A stretch of DNA of 64,000 nucleotides, taken from positions 558,001 to 622,000 of the forward strand of contig NZ_FOFR01000002.1 in NCBI RefSeq assembly GCF_900110955.1, given 5' to 3'. This DNA is from Lentzea xinjiangensis (GTDB lineage: Bacteria > Actinomycetota > Actinomycetes > Mycobacteriales > Pseudonocardiaceae). The first letter of the stretch is position 1. Every line of letters starts with the position of its first letter. The position numbers and the translations under genes were made by a program. This document shows, piece by piece, positions 30,528-40,399 of the stretch. The notes beneath the pieces are model-generated. The model had not been told where the DNA came from. It saw nothing but the letters and a program-made list of their open reading frames with translations, and made no database searches.

Positions 30528-31457
30528 ATGCGCCTGGTGACTCTCGAAGACGTCCGAGCGGCGGCCGCCGCCATCGCCCCGCATGTCGTCCACACGCCAC
30601 TGCTGACGTTCGACTCCGGCCTGCTGATCAAGCCCGAGTCCCTGCAGCCGATCGGCGCCTTCAAGCAGCGCGGCGCGGTGAACGCGTTGTCCCGCATCCC
30701 TTCCGGGGACCGCGAGCGCGGTGTCGTGGCGTACTCGAGCGGCAACCACGCGCAGGCGGTCGCGTACGCCGCGAAGACGCTGGGCATGCCCGCGGCGATC
30801 GTGGTCCCCGAGAACACGCCGCAGCTGAAGATCGACGCCACGCGGGCGCACGGCGCCGAGGTCTTCGTCGTCGGCATCACCGAACGCGAGTCGCGCGCCG
30901 CCGAACTGGTCGCGGAGCGCGGTGCGACGCTCATCCCGCCGTTCGACCACCCCGACGTCATCGCCGGCCAGGGCACCATCGGCCTGGAGATCTGCGCCGA
31001 TCTCCCCGACGTGGCAACGATCCTGGTGCCGGTGAGCGGCGGCGGGCTGATCTCCGGCGTCGCGGCGGCGGTGAAGGCCCTGCGCCCCGACGTCCGCGTC
31101 ATCGGTGTCGAGCCGGAGCTGGCCGGCGACACCGCAGCCTCGTTCGCCGCGGGCTCGCTCGTCCGCTGGAACGCGCACGACCGCGCCCGCACCTGCGCGG
31201 ACGGCCTGCGCGCCGAGCCCTCCGAGCTGACCTGGGCGCACATCCGCGAGTACGTCGACGACTTCATCACCGTCTCCGAGGACGAGATCCGGGACGCGGT
31301 CAACCAGATCGCCCGCCGCACGCGGGTCGTGGCCGAGCCGAGCGGCGCCGTTCCCGTCGCCGCCTACCTCAACCGCTCGCTGCCCCCCGGCCCGGCCGTC
31401 GCGGTGGTGTCGGGCGGCAACATCCCGCCGTCGCTGCTGGCGTCGATCCTCGGATGA
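30528..31457 (+). CDS. PLP-dependent threonine/serine dehydratase family protein, copy 1
   Basis: 309 aa fold-type II PLP enzyme. Schiff-base Lys46 is in PIGAFKQRGA, the substrate loop is SSGNHAQAVA, and the phosphate loop is SGGGLISG. There is no C-terminal ACT regulatory domain, as in catabolic threonine dehydratases or serine racemases. The next gene is a clear paralogue overlapping by 4 bp (ATGA), so this is a tandem duplication read as one operon. The exact substrate is undetermined. Confidence 0.88.
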   Translation: MRLVTLEDVRAAAAAIAPHVVHTPLLTFDSGLLIKPESLQPIGAFKQRGAVNALSRIPSGDRERGVVAYSSGNHAQAVAYAAKTLGMPAAIVVPENTPQLKIDATRAHGAEVFVVGITERESRAAELVAERGATLIPPFDHPDVIAGQGTIGLEICADLPDVATILVPVSGGGLISGVAAAVKALRPDVRVIGVEPELAGDTAASFAAGSLVRWNAHDRARTCADGLRAEPSELTWAHIREYVDDFITVSEDEIRDAVNQIARRTRVVAEPSGAVPVAAYLNRSLPPGPAVAVVSGGNIPPSLLASILG

Positions 31458-32359
31458 TCTCGCTCGACGACGTCCGTTCGGCGGCGGCGGTGATCGCACC
31501 GCACGTGGTGCGCACGCCGTTGCTGCCGTTCGGCTCCGGCTGGCTCAAGCCGGAGAACCTGCAACCGGTCGGCGCCTTCAAGCTGCGCGGCGCGCTGAAC
31601 GCGTTGGCGCGCTTGGAGGACCGCGCGAACGGCGTGGTGGCCTACTCCAGCGGCAACCACGCCCAGGCGGTGGCGTTCGCGGCCCGGTTGCACGGTGTTC
31701 CCGCCGCGATCGTGATGCCGGACAACACCCCGGCGGTCAAGGTCGAGGCCACCAGGGCGCTGGGCGCCGAGGTCTTCATCGTGGGCATCACCGAACGCGT
31801 GGAACGGGCGCGGGCGCTCGTCGCCGAGCGCGGCGCGGCGCTGATCCCGCCGTTCGACCACCCCGACGTCATCGCGGGCCAGGGCACGATCGGCCTGGAG
31901 GTCGTGGAGGACCTGCCCGGCCTCGACTCCGTGGTCGTGCCGATGTCCGGCGGCGGGCTGATCTCCGGCGTGGCCACCGCGGTCAAGGCGCTGCGCCCGG
32001 ACGTCCGGGTGATCGGCGCCGAACCCGCGCTGGCCGCCGACATCGCGGAGTCGCTGCGGGCGGGCGAGCTCGTCCGGTGGGACCCGCTGCGCCGCGCCCG
32101 GACCGTCGCCGACGCGCTGCGGGACGAGCCGTCGGAGCTGACCTGGGCGCACATCCGCGAGCACGTCGACGACGTGATCACCGTGTCCGAGGACGAGGTC
32201 CTGGCGGCGGTGGCCGATCTCGCCAGGAGTGCCCGGCTCGTGGCCGAGCCCAGCGGTGCCGTCGCGGTGGCGGCGCAGGCGAAGCTCGGCCGCGGCGTCG
32301 CCGTCGTGTCCGGCGGCAACGTCGACCCGGCGCTACTGGCGCGCCTTCTCGCCGCCTGA
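31454..32359 (+). CDS. PLP-dependent threonine/serine dehydratase family protein, copy 2
   Basis: 301 aa paralogue of the preceding gene, sharing long blocks such as IPPFDHPDVIAGQGTIGLE and EPSELTWAHIRE. Lys43 in PVGAFKLRGA is the PLP anchor and SGGGLISG the phosphate loop. Substitutions near the active site (KLRG versus KQRG, NTPAVKVEAT versus NTPQLKIDAT) may reflect different substrates or a heteromeric enzyme. Its 3' end overlaps the convergent MFS gene by 27 bp. Confidence 0.88.
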   Translation: MISLDDVRSAAAVIAPHVVRTPLLPFGSGWLKPENLQPVGAFKLRGALNALARLEDRANGVVAYSSGNHAQAVAFAARLHGVPAAIVMPDNTPAVKVEATRALGAEVFIVGITERVERARALVAERGAALIPPFDHPDVIAGQGTIGLEVVEDLPGLDSVVVPMSGGGLISGVATAVKALRPDVRVIGAEPALAADIAESLRAGELVRWDPLRRARTVADALRDEPSELTWAHIREHVDDVITVSEDEVLAAVADLARSARLVAEPSGAVAVAAQAKLGRGVAVVSGGNVDPALLARLLAA

Positions 32360-33793
32360 CCGGACGTGCGTCGGCGGTCCTTCGACGCCGCAGTGCAGGC
32401 ACTCGCCCGGATGCGGGGTCTCGTGCTGCTCGGGTGCCGCGTCCAGCACCCGGTTGTCCACGCCCACCGCCAGCAGACCACCGATGATCGCGGCCACCGC
32501 GCACAGCACGAGGGCCGTCTTCCAGCCGTCGGTCATGACGGCCGGGTTCGCGTAGTCCTCACCCATCAGGCCGACCGCGGCGGGCAGCACGGCCATCGCG
32601 AGCAGGCTGCCGGTGCGGGCGACGGCGTTGTTCACGCCGGACGCGACACCCGCGTGGTGATCGGGCGCCGACGCCAGCACGGTCGCGGTCACCGGGGCGA
32701 CCACGATCGCCAGGCCGACGCCGAAGACCAGCACGCCGGGCAGCACGCCGAAGACGTATGACGCGCCCGGCACGGCGTTGCGCAGCAGCAGCATGCCGAC
32801 GCCGACCAGGACCGGGCCGACGACCAGCTGCACGCGCGGGCCGTAGCGCTGGGCGATCTTCCCCGACGTCGAGGACGCCAGCAGCATGATGATCGTGATC
32901 GGCACGCTGGCCAGGCCGGACGCGGTCGGCGAGTAGCCCAGCGAGATCTGCAGCTGGAGCACGAGCAGCACCATCACGCCGCCGAGCGCCGCGTAGACCA
33001 GGAACGTGAGGACGTTCGAGACCACGAACGTGCGGTTGCCGAACAGCTCCGGCGGCACCAGCGGGTCGGCCGAGCGCTTCTGCACGAGCCCGAACGCGAT
33101 CATGGCGGCGAGCCCCGCGGCCGCGAGGAGGTACGACTGCTCGACGAGGCCGCCCGTCAGCAACGCGAGCCCCACCGCGCCGACCAGCGCGGACAGGTAG
33201 TTCGGGTGTCCGGCCGAGTCGTCCCGCGACTCCGGCACGAACCGCAGCGCGAGGTACACGCAGAGCGCGGCCACCGGCAGGTTCACCAGGAACGCGAGCC
33301 GCCACGACCAGGCCTGCACCAGCAGTCCTCCGACCAGCGGCCCGACGGCCGTGGCCACACCGGACAGCCCCGACCACGCGCCGATCGCGCGCGAGCGGTC
33401 CTCCCGGTTGAACGACGCCTGCAGGATCGCGAGCGCGCCCGGTGTCAGCAGCGCCGCGCCGACGCCCTGCAACACGCGGGCGGCCACCAGCACGGGCACG
33501 TTCCACGCGGCACCGCACAGCAGCGAGGCGACGCCGAACCAGATCACGCCGGCCACGTAGACGCGCCGCCGCCCGAACCTGTCGCCGAGCGAGCCGGCGA
33601 CGAGGATCAGCGAGGCCAGCGCGAGCAGGTACCCGTTGAGGATCCACTGCAGGTCGGTGACCGAGGCGTTGAGCTCCGCGCCGATGCGCGGCAGCGCCAC
33701 GTTGACGATCGTCCCGTCGAGCATCGCCATGCCGGACCCGAGGATCGTCGTCGTCAGCACCCAGCGGGCGCGCGGCGTGCCCCAAGCGATCAA
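32333..33793 (-). CDS. MFS drug exporter, DHA2 (EmrB/QacA) family, 14 TM
   Basis: 486 aa with about 14 membrane segments. Family motifs: [13 protein letters not shown] in TM1, the loop [16 protein letters not shown] and the TM5 proton-antiport segment [21 protein letters not shown] 33793 overlaps the stop of dasR, so translation is coupled to the regulator. The C-terminal tail ends with a Cys pair (ECLHCG), unusual for the family. The substrate is unknown. Confidence 0.92.
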   Translation of the reverse strand: MIAWGTPRARWVLTTTILGSGMAMLDGTIVNVALPRIGAELNASVTDLQWILNGYLLALASLILVAGSLGDRFGRRRVYVAGVIWFGVASLLCGAAWNVPVLVAARVLQGVGAALLTPGALAILQASFNREDRSRAIGAWSGLSGVATAVGPLVGGLLVQAWSWRLAFLVNLPVAALCVYLALRFVPESRDDSAGHPNYLSALVGAVGLALLTGGLVEQSYLLAAAGLAAMIAFGLVQKRSADPLVPPELFGNRTFVVSNVLTFLVYAALGGVMVLLVLQLQISLGYSPTASGLASVPITIIMLLASSTSGKIAQRYGPRVQLVVGPVLVGVGMLLLRNAVPGASYVFGVLPGVLVFGVGLAIVVAPVTATVLASAPDHHAGVASGVNNAVARTGSLLAMAVLPAAVGLMGEDYANPAVMTDGWKTALVLCAVAAIIGGLLAVGVDNRVLDAAPEQHETPHPGECLHCGVEGPPTHVRSGGEKARQ

Positions 33794-34545
33794 GACGGCC
33801 TGTTCAGCGTGGCGACGAACTTGTAGCGGTCACCGCGGTAGACCGACCGCACCCACTCGATCGGGTTGCCCTCCGTGTCGAACGAGTGCCGCGACAGCAG
33901 CAGCATCGGCAGACCGATGTCGGCCCCGAGCAGCTCCGCCTCCTCGGGGGAGGCGAGCGCGGTCTCGATGGTCTCCTCGGCGTGTCCCATCTCGACGCCG
34001 AACCGCTCGGACAGCACCTGGTACAGCGAGGCGCCGGGCGCGAGGTACCGGCGCAGCCCGCGGAACCGGCCGAGCGCGAGGTGCGTGGTCTCGATGGCCA
34101 TCGGCTCGTTGTCGGCGAGGCGCAGGCGGTGCAGGCGCAGCACCTTGGCGCCGGGGCGCACGCCGAGCAGCCGCGCGAGCTCGGCTTCCGCGGGCATCTC
34201 GGAGGCCTCGATCAGCTGGGACGACGGCACGCGGCCCTGGGCGCGCATGTCCTCTGTGTACGAAGACAGCTGCAACCTCTGGGCGACCTTCGGTTCCGCC
34301 GCGAAGGTGCCCTTGCCCTGCACGCGGAGCAGCCGGCCCTCCACCGTCAGCTCGGCGAGCGCCTGGCGAACGGTCGTCCTGGAGACGTCGAACTCGGCGG
34401 CCAGCGAGCGTTCCGTGGGGATCGGCGAACCGGGCGGCAGCGCCCTCAGCAGGTCGAGCAGGTGCCGCTTGAGACCCCAGTACTTGGGCTCACGCTGCGC
34501 GCGCGTCCTGGCGTCCACGCCTGTTGCAGGCGTCGTCTCCAGCAT
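33790..34545 (-). CDS. dasR: GntR/HutC-family regulator DasR
   Basis: 251 aa. ATG 34545 has GAGGAGG 2-8 bases upstream. The GntR winged helix lies at residues ~20-90 ([20 protein letters not shown], then [10 protein letters not shown]) and the UTRA ligand-binding domain at ~100-245 ([43 protein letters not shown]). Several of these blocks match Streptomyces DasR as I remember it. DasR represses amino-sugar uptake genes and is released by glucosamine-6-phosphate. It is divergent from dasABC as in S. coelicolor. Four dre-like sites in this window define its probable local regulon. Confidence 0.92.
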   Translation of the reverse strand: MLETTPATGVDARTRAQREPKYWGLKRHLLDLLRALPPGSPIPTERSLAAEFDVSRTTVRQALAELTVEGRLLRVQGKGTFAAEPKVAQRLQLSSYTEDMRAQGRVPSSQLIEASEMPAEAELARLLGVRPGAKVLRLHRLRLADNEPMAIETTHLALGRFRGLRRYLAPGASLYQVLSERFGVEMGHAEETIETALASPEEAELLGADIGLPMLLLSRHSFDTEGNPIEWVRSVYRGDRYKFVATLNRPS

Positions 34546-34708
34546 GGCCTCCTCCTCGCACTCCTCGTCACGCTCCACAAGGATGCCTTGTCCGCGTCGT
34601 TCCGCGCGTCCGAACCCCCGCCATTGGCACAAAAAACGTCCGAGGACTCGGCAACGCTTTGGCAACGCGCTTGACAGGAACGGTGACGCAGCACACGCTG
34701 TTCCGCAT

Positions 34709-34720
34709 TGGTCTACACCA
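34709..34720 (+). promoter_or_regulatory. dre site (DasR operator) upstream of dasA
   Basis: TGGTCTACACCA differs from the consensus TGGTCTAGACCA at one base. It lies 46-57 bp upstream of the dasA start and on the dasR side of the divergent region, so DasR could control both. Confidence 0.8.
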
Positions 34721-34765
34721 CTTGGACGTTCCGGCGAGGGCCGGGCTCGGTGAAAGGGCGCGACT

Positions 34766-36040
34766 GTGAAGGGCTGGAGAGGACTCGCTGCCGGTGCCGC
34801 CGCACTGGCAGTGGCCGTGACCGGATGTGGCACGAGCACGAACAGCGGTGGCAGCACGGAGACCAAAGAGATCACCGTGTGGCTCATGGACGGCTCCGCG
34901 CCGACGACCCTGACCGACGCGTTGAACAAGGAGTTCGAGAGCGCGAACGGCATCAAGGTCAAGTACGAGGTCCAGAAGTGGACCGGCATCCAGGAGAAGC
35001 TGACCACGGCTCTGGCCAGCAGCACGCCCCCGGACATCATCGAGCTCGGCAACACCCAGACCGCGAGCTTCGCGGACCAGGGCACGCTGGCCGACGTCAC
35101 CGCGGACGCGAGCCAGTTCAACAGCGGTGAGTGGCTCGGAGGTCTCAAGGACTCGCTGACGCTCAACGGCAAGCAGTACGGCGTGCCGTTCTACGCGGCG
35201 AACCGCACCGTCATCTACCGCACGGACCTGCTGCAGGCCGCGGGCGTGGCGCAGCCGCCGACCTCGCGCGCCGAGTGGCTCGACGCCATCAACAAGCTCA
35301 AGGCCGCGAACGCGTCCAACCCGGACTTCCAGGCCCTGTACCTGCCCGGTCAGTCCTGGTACTTCCTGCTCTCGCTGATCTGGGACGAGGGCGGCGACAT
35401 CGCCAAGCAGGACGGCGGCAAGTGGACCGGCACGCTCGACACCCCGCAGGCCAAGGCGGGCTTCGAGGCCTACAAGGCGCTCTACGACGCGTCGGCCACC
35501 AAGAAGGTCCCGGCTGACATCGACGAGGCGAAGCCCCAGCAGATGGAGGTCTTCGGCACGGGCAACGTCGGCATGATGGTCGGTCTCCCGTGGGAGCTCG
35601 CCGGCGCCGTCAAGGCGAAGCCGGACCTGAAGGACAAGACCGCGGCGTTCCCGATCCCGTCGAAGAAGGCCGGCTCCGCCGCGCCCGTGTTCCTCGGCGG
35701 CTCGAACCTCGCGATCCCGGCTTCCAGCAAGAACGCCGACGCCGCGAAGAAGTACCTCGCGCTGCTGTCGTCCAAGAAGTACCAGGACATGCTCGCCGAG
35801 GGCGGCGCGGTTCCCGGCACCTCGAAGGACACCGCGAAGCTCGCCACCAACGCGATCGGCAAGGCCATGGCGGACTCGTCCCCCAACGGCAAGGTCACCC
35901 CGGTGACGCCGAAGTGGGCGGCCGTCGAGGCGGGCCAGAACCCGCTGAAGGACGCGCTGACCGCGTACCTCACCGGCGCCAAGTCGCTGGACCAGGCGAC
36001 GAAGGACGCGAGCGAAGCCGTCACCAAGGCGATGGGCTGA
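34766..36040 (+). CDS. dasA: Chitobiose/GlcNAc-type sugar-binding lipoprotein DasA
   Basis: 424 aa solute-binding protein, family 1. Lipobox VTGC with Cys21 follows a hydrophobic signal. Typical blocks are [31 protein letters not shown] and [14 protein letters not shown] 34766 is used, with GAAAGGG upstream. Position next to dasR and before dasB/C matches the Streptomyces das locus, whose transporter takes up N,N'-diacetylchitobiose; exact specificity here is inferred. It is paralogous to the binding protein at 871. Confidence 0.9.
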   Translation: MKGWRGLAAGAAALAVAVTGCGTSTNSGGSTETKEITVWLMDGSAPTTLTDALNKEFESANGIKVKYEVQKWTGIQEKLTTALASSTPPDIIELGNTQTASFADQGTLADVTADASQFNSGEWLGGLKDSLTLNGKQYGVPFYAANRTVIYRTDLLQAAGVAQPPTSRAEWLDAINKLKAANASNPDFQALYLPGQSWYFLLSLIWDEGGDIAKQDGGKWTGTLDTPQAKAGFEAYKALYDASATKKVPADIDEAKPQQMEVFGTGNVGMMVGLPWELAGAVKAKPDLKDKTAAFPIPSKKAGSAAPVFLGGSNLAIPASSKNADAAKKYLALLSSKKYQDMLAEGGAVPGTSKDTAKLATNAIGKAMADSSPNGKVTPVTPKWAAVEAGQNPLKDALTAYLTGAKSLDQATKDASEAVTKAMG

Positions 36041-36050
36041 CCCAGCCGAG

Positions 36051-37046
36051 ATGACGGCCGTCGAGACGACCGAAACGGCAGCGCCGGCCGGGAGCATCCC
36101 GCCGGCGCTGCCGCCTGCCGTGACGGGTGGCGCGCGCAAGCGCCGCCGGGGCGGCGCCTTCGACCGGGCGCTGCCCTACCTGCTGCTGGCCCCCGCGCTC
36201 ATCGCGATCCTCTGGCTGATCGGCTGGCCGGTCGTCTCCGTCTTCGTGACGAGCTTCCGCCAGCTGAACCTCGGCGAGCTGGTGCGCGGCGAGATCGTGT
36301 GGACCGGCTTCGACAACTACGCGACGGTGCTCCAGGACGAGCGGTTCTGGACCGTCTCGCTGCGGACCGTCGTGTTCACCGCCGCCGTCGTCGGCGCCTC
36401 GGTGGGCATGGGCCTCGGCATCGCGTTGCTGATGCGCGTGCTCACGCCGTGGGTGCGGATCGCGTTGCAGATCGCGATGCTCTGCGCGTGGGCGATGCCG
36501 ATCCTCGCGTCGACCACGGTCTACCAGTGGATGTTCGACCAGAACTACGGCATCTTGAACAAGACGCTGGTGCAGCTCGGCTTCGACTCCTTCGCCGGCT
36601 ACTCGTGGTTCTCCTCCGGCACGTCGACGCTGTCCGTCGTCGGTCTGCTCATCGTGTGGCAGGCGATCCCCTTCCTCGCCTTCTCGCTCTACGCCGGGCT
36701 CGTCGGCATCCCGCGCGACCTCTACGAGGCGGCGGGCATCGACGGCGCGACCGGCTGGCAGACGTTCCGCGCGGTGACCTGGCCGGAGATCCGGTCGCTG
36801 CTCATGATGGTGACGTTCCTGTCGACGTTGTGGGACTTCAAGGTCTTCGCCCAGATCTGGGTCTTCCGCGAGGGCGGTCCGAGCGGTGAGAGCACCACGC
36901 TCGCCGTGCTGCAGTACCTGGAGGGCATCGCGAAGAGCCACTTCGGCGTCGCCGCCGCGATCAGCGTGCTGATGATGGTCATCCTCGGCCTGATCACGTT
37001 CCAGTACCTGCGCAGGCTGCTGCAGACCGAGGAGGGCAAGATCTGA
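36051..37046 (+). CDS. dasB: Sugar ABC transporter permease DasB
   Basis: 331 aa, MalF-type permease with about six membrane helices after a ~40-residue basic N-terminus (GGARKRRRGG). The EAA loop reads YEAAGIDGATGWQTF. It starts 10 bp after dasA and overlaps dasC by one base (TGATG). No ATPase gene is in the operon; Streptomyces DasABC uses the shared ATPase MsiK. Confidence 0.93.
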   Translation: MTAVETTETAAPAGSIPPALPPAVTGGARKRRRGGAFDRALPYLLLAPALIAILWLIGWPVVSVFVTSFRQLNLGELVRGEIVWTGFDNYATVLQDERFWTVSLRTVVFTAAVVGASVGMGLGIALLMRVLTPWVRIALQIAMLCAWAMPILASTTVYQWMFDQNYGILNKTLVQLGFDSFAGYSWFSSGTSTLSVVGLLIVWQAIPFLAFSLYAGLVGIPRDLYEAAGIDGATGWQTFRAVTWPEIRSLLMMVTFLSTLWDFKVFAQIWVFREGGPSGESTTLAVLQYLEGIAKSHFGVAAAISVLMMVILGLITFQYLRRLLQTEEGKI

Positions 37047-37864
37047 TGCTCAGGAAGTCTGCCGCGAACGTCGTGGGCCTCGTGCTCGCGCTGTTCTTCC
37101 TGTTCCCGACGTACTGGATGATCACGTCCGCGTTGAAGCCCAAGGGCACGACGATCACCTCGGACTACGACCTGGTCCCGTTCTCGGTGACGTTGACGAA
37201 CTTCGCCACCGCGTGGACCAAGCCGGGCTTCCTGTCGGCGCTCGGCAACAGCCTGCTGGTGACGCTCACCGCGGTCGTCGCCGCGATCATCATCGGCATC
37301 ACCGCGGCGGTCGCCATGTCGCGCTTCGCGTTCCGCGGACGCAAGAGCTTCGTGCTGCTGATGCTGGTGGCGCAGATGGCGCCGTTCGAGGCGCTGCTGA
37401 TCCCGATGTTCCTGATGATGCGGGACCTGCAGCTCTACGAACACCTCTCGTCCCTGGTGCTCGTGTACTTCGCGGTGACGCTGCCGTTCTGCGCGTGGAC
37501 CTTGCGCGGGTTCGTCAACGGCATCCCGGTCGAGCTCGAGGAGGCCGCGATGGTCGACGGCTGCGGCCGCTGGGGCGCGTTCCAGAAGGTGACCCTGCCC
37601 CTGCTCGGGCCGGGTCTCGTGGCCACGTCGGTGTTCGCGTTCATCACCGCGTGGAACGAGTTCCTCTTCGCCAAGGTGCTGATCCGCAGCCAGGACTCCG
37701 AGACGCTCCCGGTCTGGCTGTCCGGCTTCCAGACGGCGTTCGGCACCGACTGGGGTGGCGCGATGGCCGCCTCCGTGCTCTTCACGGTGCCCGCACTGGT
37801 GTTCTTCCTCATCGTCCAGCGCAAGATGGTCGCCGGCGTCACCGCCGGCGCAGTGAAGGGATGA
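37046..37864 (+). CDS. dasC: Sugar ABC transporter permease DasC
   Basis: 272 aa, MalG-type permease with six membrane helices. The EAA loop is EEAAMVDGCGRWGAF, and the C-terminus is the family-typical VTAGAVKG. It pairs with DasB in the membrane. Its stop overlaps the GH3 gene start (ATGA). Confidence 0.93.
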   Translation: MLRKSAANVVGLVLALFFLFPTYWMITSALKPKGTTITSDYDLVPFSVTLTNFATAWTKPGFLSALGNSLLVTLTAVVAAIIIGITAAVAMSRFAFRGRKSFVLLMLVAQMAPFEALLIPMFLMMRDLQLYEHLSSLVLVYFAVTLPFCAWTLRGFVNGIPVELEEAAMVDGCGRWGAFQKVTLPLLGPGLVATSVFAFITAWNEFLFAKVLIRSQDSETLPVWLSGFQTAFGTDWGGAMAASVLFTVPALVFFLIVQRKMVAGVTAGAVKG

Positions 37865-39285
37865 CCGTGGATCAGTTGGCCGCAGCCGTCCTGCTTCCGG
37901 GTTTCCACGGAACGACCGCCCCCGGCTGGTTGCTGCGGCGCGTCGCCGACGGCCTCGGCGGCGTCGTGCTCTTCGGGCGCAACGTCGTCGACGACGCCCA
38001 GGTGACCGCGCTGTGCACCGAGCTGCGGTCGGCGCGCCCGGACGTGGTGATCGGCATCGACGAGGAGGGCGGCGACGTCACGCGGCTCGACGCGGGCCGC
38101 GGCTCCGAGGTGCCGGGCAACCACGCCCTCGGCGCCGTGGACGACCTCGACCTCACCAGATCGGTGGCCGCCTCGATCGGCTCGCGGCTCGCCAAGTGCG
38201 GCATCTCGCTCAACCTGGCCCCGTCCGCCGACCTGGTGCTGACCCTGGACGACCCGATCATCGGCGTCCGCGCGTTCGGCTCGGACCCGGTCCTCGCCGC
38301 CCGCCACGTCGCCGCGTGGGTCGAGGGCCTGCAGACGGTGGGCGTCGCCGCCTGCGCCAAGCACTTCCCCGGTCACGGGGCGTCCACCGAGGACTCCCAC
38401 GAGCAACTGCCCGTGCTGCCGCGCACCGAGGAACAGCTCCGCGCGGTGGAGCTCGTGCCGTTCCAGGCGGCCGTGAACGCGGGCGTCCGCTCGATCATGA
38501 CCGGCCACCTCGTCGTCCCCGAGTGGGGCGCCGCGCCGGTGACGCTGAACGAGCACGCGATCGGCCTGCTGCGCACGGAGCTGGGCTTCACCGGCGCGGT
38601 GATCACCGACGGCCTGGACATGAAGGCCGTCGGCGGCGACCTCGCCGTGGGCGCCGTGCGCGCGCTGGCCGCGGGCGTCGACTCGTTGTGCCTCGGCGGC
38701 ATCGCGCTGGACGACACCGACATCCAGTGGCTGATCGACTCGATCGTCGCCGCCGTGAAGTCCGGCGAGCTCTCGGAGGAGCGCCTCACCCAGGCGGCCG
38801 CCCGGTCGCTCGCCCTCGGCCTGCCCCCGTCGACCGTCGACGCGCACGACGCCGAGATCGGTCTCACGGCCGCCCGGCGGGCCGTCGAGGTGCGCGGCCG
38901 GATCGACGCCGGCACGTCGCCGGTGGTCGTCGACCTGGTCGTGGACCCGTCGATCGCGGTCGGCGACGTACCGTGGGGGCTCGGGCCGTACCTGAGCGAG
39001 GTGCTGCCCGGCACCGAGGTGATCGCCTCGCGCGACGTCTCCGCGGAAGAAGTCGCGAAAGCGGCGGGCGACCGCACTGTTGTCGTCGTCACCCGGGACG
39101 CTCACCGCCACACGAGCGCCCGGCAACTGGTGAGAAACTTGACTGACCTGGGCCTGGACGTCGTGCACGTCGAGACCGGCGTGCCCGGCCCGGACCTGGG
39201 CAGCGCCGCCCGCGTCGACACCCACGGCGGTTCTCGGGTGAGCCTGCGAGCCGCGGCCGAGCTGATCCTGAAAGGCACGACATGA
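37861..39285 (+). CDS. GH3 family beta-N-acetylglucosaminidase (NagZ/DasD-like)
   Basis: 474 aa with no signal peptide, so cytoplasmic. GH3 motifs: IGIDEEGGDVTRL, KHFPGHG starting at residue 167, STEDSHEQLPVL, and the nucleophile Asp250 in ITDGLDMKAV. KHFPGHG with the nearby His is characteristic of N-acetylglucosaminidases of this family. It should cut imported chitobiose (or muropeptide fragments) to GlcNAc. The C-terminal ~120 residues form a second domain of uncertain role. It lies between dasC and the SIS gene with 4-bp overlaps at both ends. Confidence 0.88.
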   Translation: MTVDQLAAAVLLPGFHGTTAPGWLLRRVADGLGGVVLFGRNVVDDAQVTALCTELRSARPDVVIGIDEEGGDVTRLDAGRGSEVPGNHALGAVDDLDLTRSVAASIGSRLAKCGISLNLAPSADLVLTLDDPIIGVRAFGSDPVLAARHVAAWVEGLQTVGVAACAKHFPGHGASTEDSHEQLPVLPRTEEQLRAVELVPFQAAVNAGVRSIMTGHLVVPEWGAAPVTLNEHAIGLLRTELGFTGAVITDGLDMKAVGGDLAVGAVRALAAGVDSLCLGGIALDDTDIQWLIDSIVAAVKSGELSEERLTQAAARSLALGLPPSTVDAHDAEIGLTAARRAVEVRGRIDAGTSPVVVDLVVDPSIAVGDVPWGLGPYLSEVLPGTEVIASRDVSAEEVAKAAGDRTVVVVTRDAHRHTSARQLVRNLTDLGLDVVHVETGVPGPDLGSAARVDTHGGSRVSLRAAAELILKGTT

Positions 39286-40325
39286 CCACGCCCCAGCCGG
39301 GCCGGCACATGGCAGCGGAGATCGCGGCCCAGCCGTCGATCTTCTCCTCGCTGTACGCGTCCCGTGCGGCCATCGCCGAGGTCGCGGCCGTGATCCGCGA
39401 GCGCGCACCTCGCTTCGTGCTGTTCGCCGCGCGCGGTTCCAGCGACCACGCCGCGATCTACGCGAAGTACCTGACCGAGATCCTCCTCGAACTGCCGGCC
39501 GGCCTGGTGTCGGCCTCGACGACGACGCTGTACGGCGCCGAGCCCGACCTGCGGGACGTGCTGCTGGTGACGGTGTCGCAGTCCGGCGGCTCCCCCGACC
39601 TGCTGGAGGTCACCGCCTCCTACCGCAGGCGGGGCGCGCTGACGGTGGCCGTGACCAACACGCCCGACTCGCCCCTGAACGCGGCCGCCGAGCTCTCGGT
39701 GGACGTCTCCGCGGGCGTCGAGCACGCGGTCGCCGCCACCAAGACCTACTCGGCGACGCTGCTGGCCCTGTACCTGCTGGTCGACGCCGTGCGCGGCGGT
39801 GACGGCGCGGCGGCGGCCTCCCTGGGCGAGCTGGCGCAGGTGACGCTCGACGCGTCGGCTCCGACCGTGGAGGAGGCCGTGCGCCGCTACCGGTTCGTGG
39901 ACCGCGTGCTCACGACCGGCCGCGGCTACTCCTACGCCACGGCCCTGGAAGCGTCGCTGAAACTCGCCGAGACCTCCTACCTGGCGGCGCGGGCGTACAG
40001 CGGCGCCGACCTGCTGCACGGCCCGGTCGCGGCCGTCGACGGCGAGACCGCCGTCCTGGCCATCACCTCGCTGGGCAAGGGCGGCGAGTCGCTGCGCGAC
40101 GCCCTCGACGTGGTGCACCAGCGCGGCGCGGACGTCGTGGCGGTCGGCTCGGCCTCGGAGAAGATGGGCGCGACGCTCGCCGTCGCGATCCCCGAGACGG
40201 CCGAGGAGGTGGCTCCGGTGCTGGAGATCCTGCCGGTGCAGCGCCTCGCCTACGGCCTGGCGCTCGCGCGCGGCGGCGACCCGGACAGCCCGCGCGGCCT
40301 GAACAAGGTCACCCGCACCCGCTGA
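39282..40325 (+). CDS. SIS-domain aminosugar deaminase/isomerase (NagB-II/GlmS-isomerase-like)
   Basis: 347 aa with two SIS folds. N-terminal SIS: FAARGSSDHAAIYAKY, TVSQSGGSPDLLEVT. C-terminal SIS: GRGYSYATALEASLKLAETS. A late EILPVQRLAYGLALARGGDPD and a terminal NKVTRTR resemble the GlmS isomerase end. No glutaminase domain is present, so it most likely deaminates glucosamine-6-phosphate to fructose-6-phosphate and ammonia (NagB-II). It replaces the classical NagB of the Streptomyces das locus. Last gene of the das operon, with a strong terminator after it. Confidence 0.85.
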   Translation: MTTPQPGRHMAAEIAAQPSIFSSLYASRAAIAEVAAVIRERAPRFVLFAARGSSDHAAIYAKYLTEILLELPAGLVSASTTTLYGAEPDLRDVLLVTVSQSGGSPDLLEVTASYRRRGALTVAVTNTPDSPLNAAAELSVDVSAGVEHAVAATKTYSATLLALYLLVDAVRGGDGAAAASLGELAQVTLDASAPTVEEAVRRYRFVDRVLTTGRGYSYATALEASLKLAETSYLAARAYSGADLLHGPVAAVDGETAVLAITSLGKGGESLRDALDVVHQRGADVVAVGSASEKMGATLAVAIPETAEEVAPVLEILPVQRLAYGLALARGGDPDSPRGLNKVTRTR

Positions 40326-40333
40326 CCGCATGC

Positions 40334-40382
40334 CACGCGGGGGCCCCGCGTTTCCCTGGAGGAAACGCGGGGCCCCCGCGTG
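40334..40382. terminator. Strong bidirectional terminator
   Basis: A perfect 22-bp stem (40334-40355 with 40361-40382) around the 5-base loop CTGGA. Downstream on the plus strand is GACTTGAAAAAA. It sits between the convergent das operon and nagA. Confidence 0.95.
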
Positions 40383-40399
40383 ACTTGAAAAAAGCTTGG

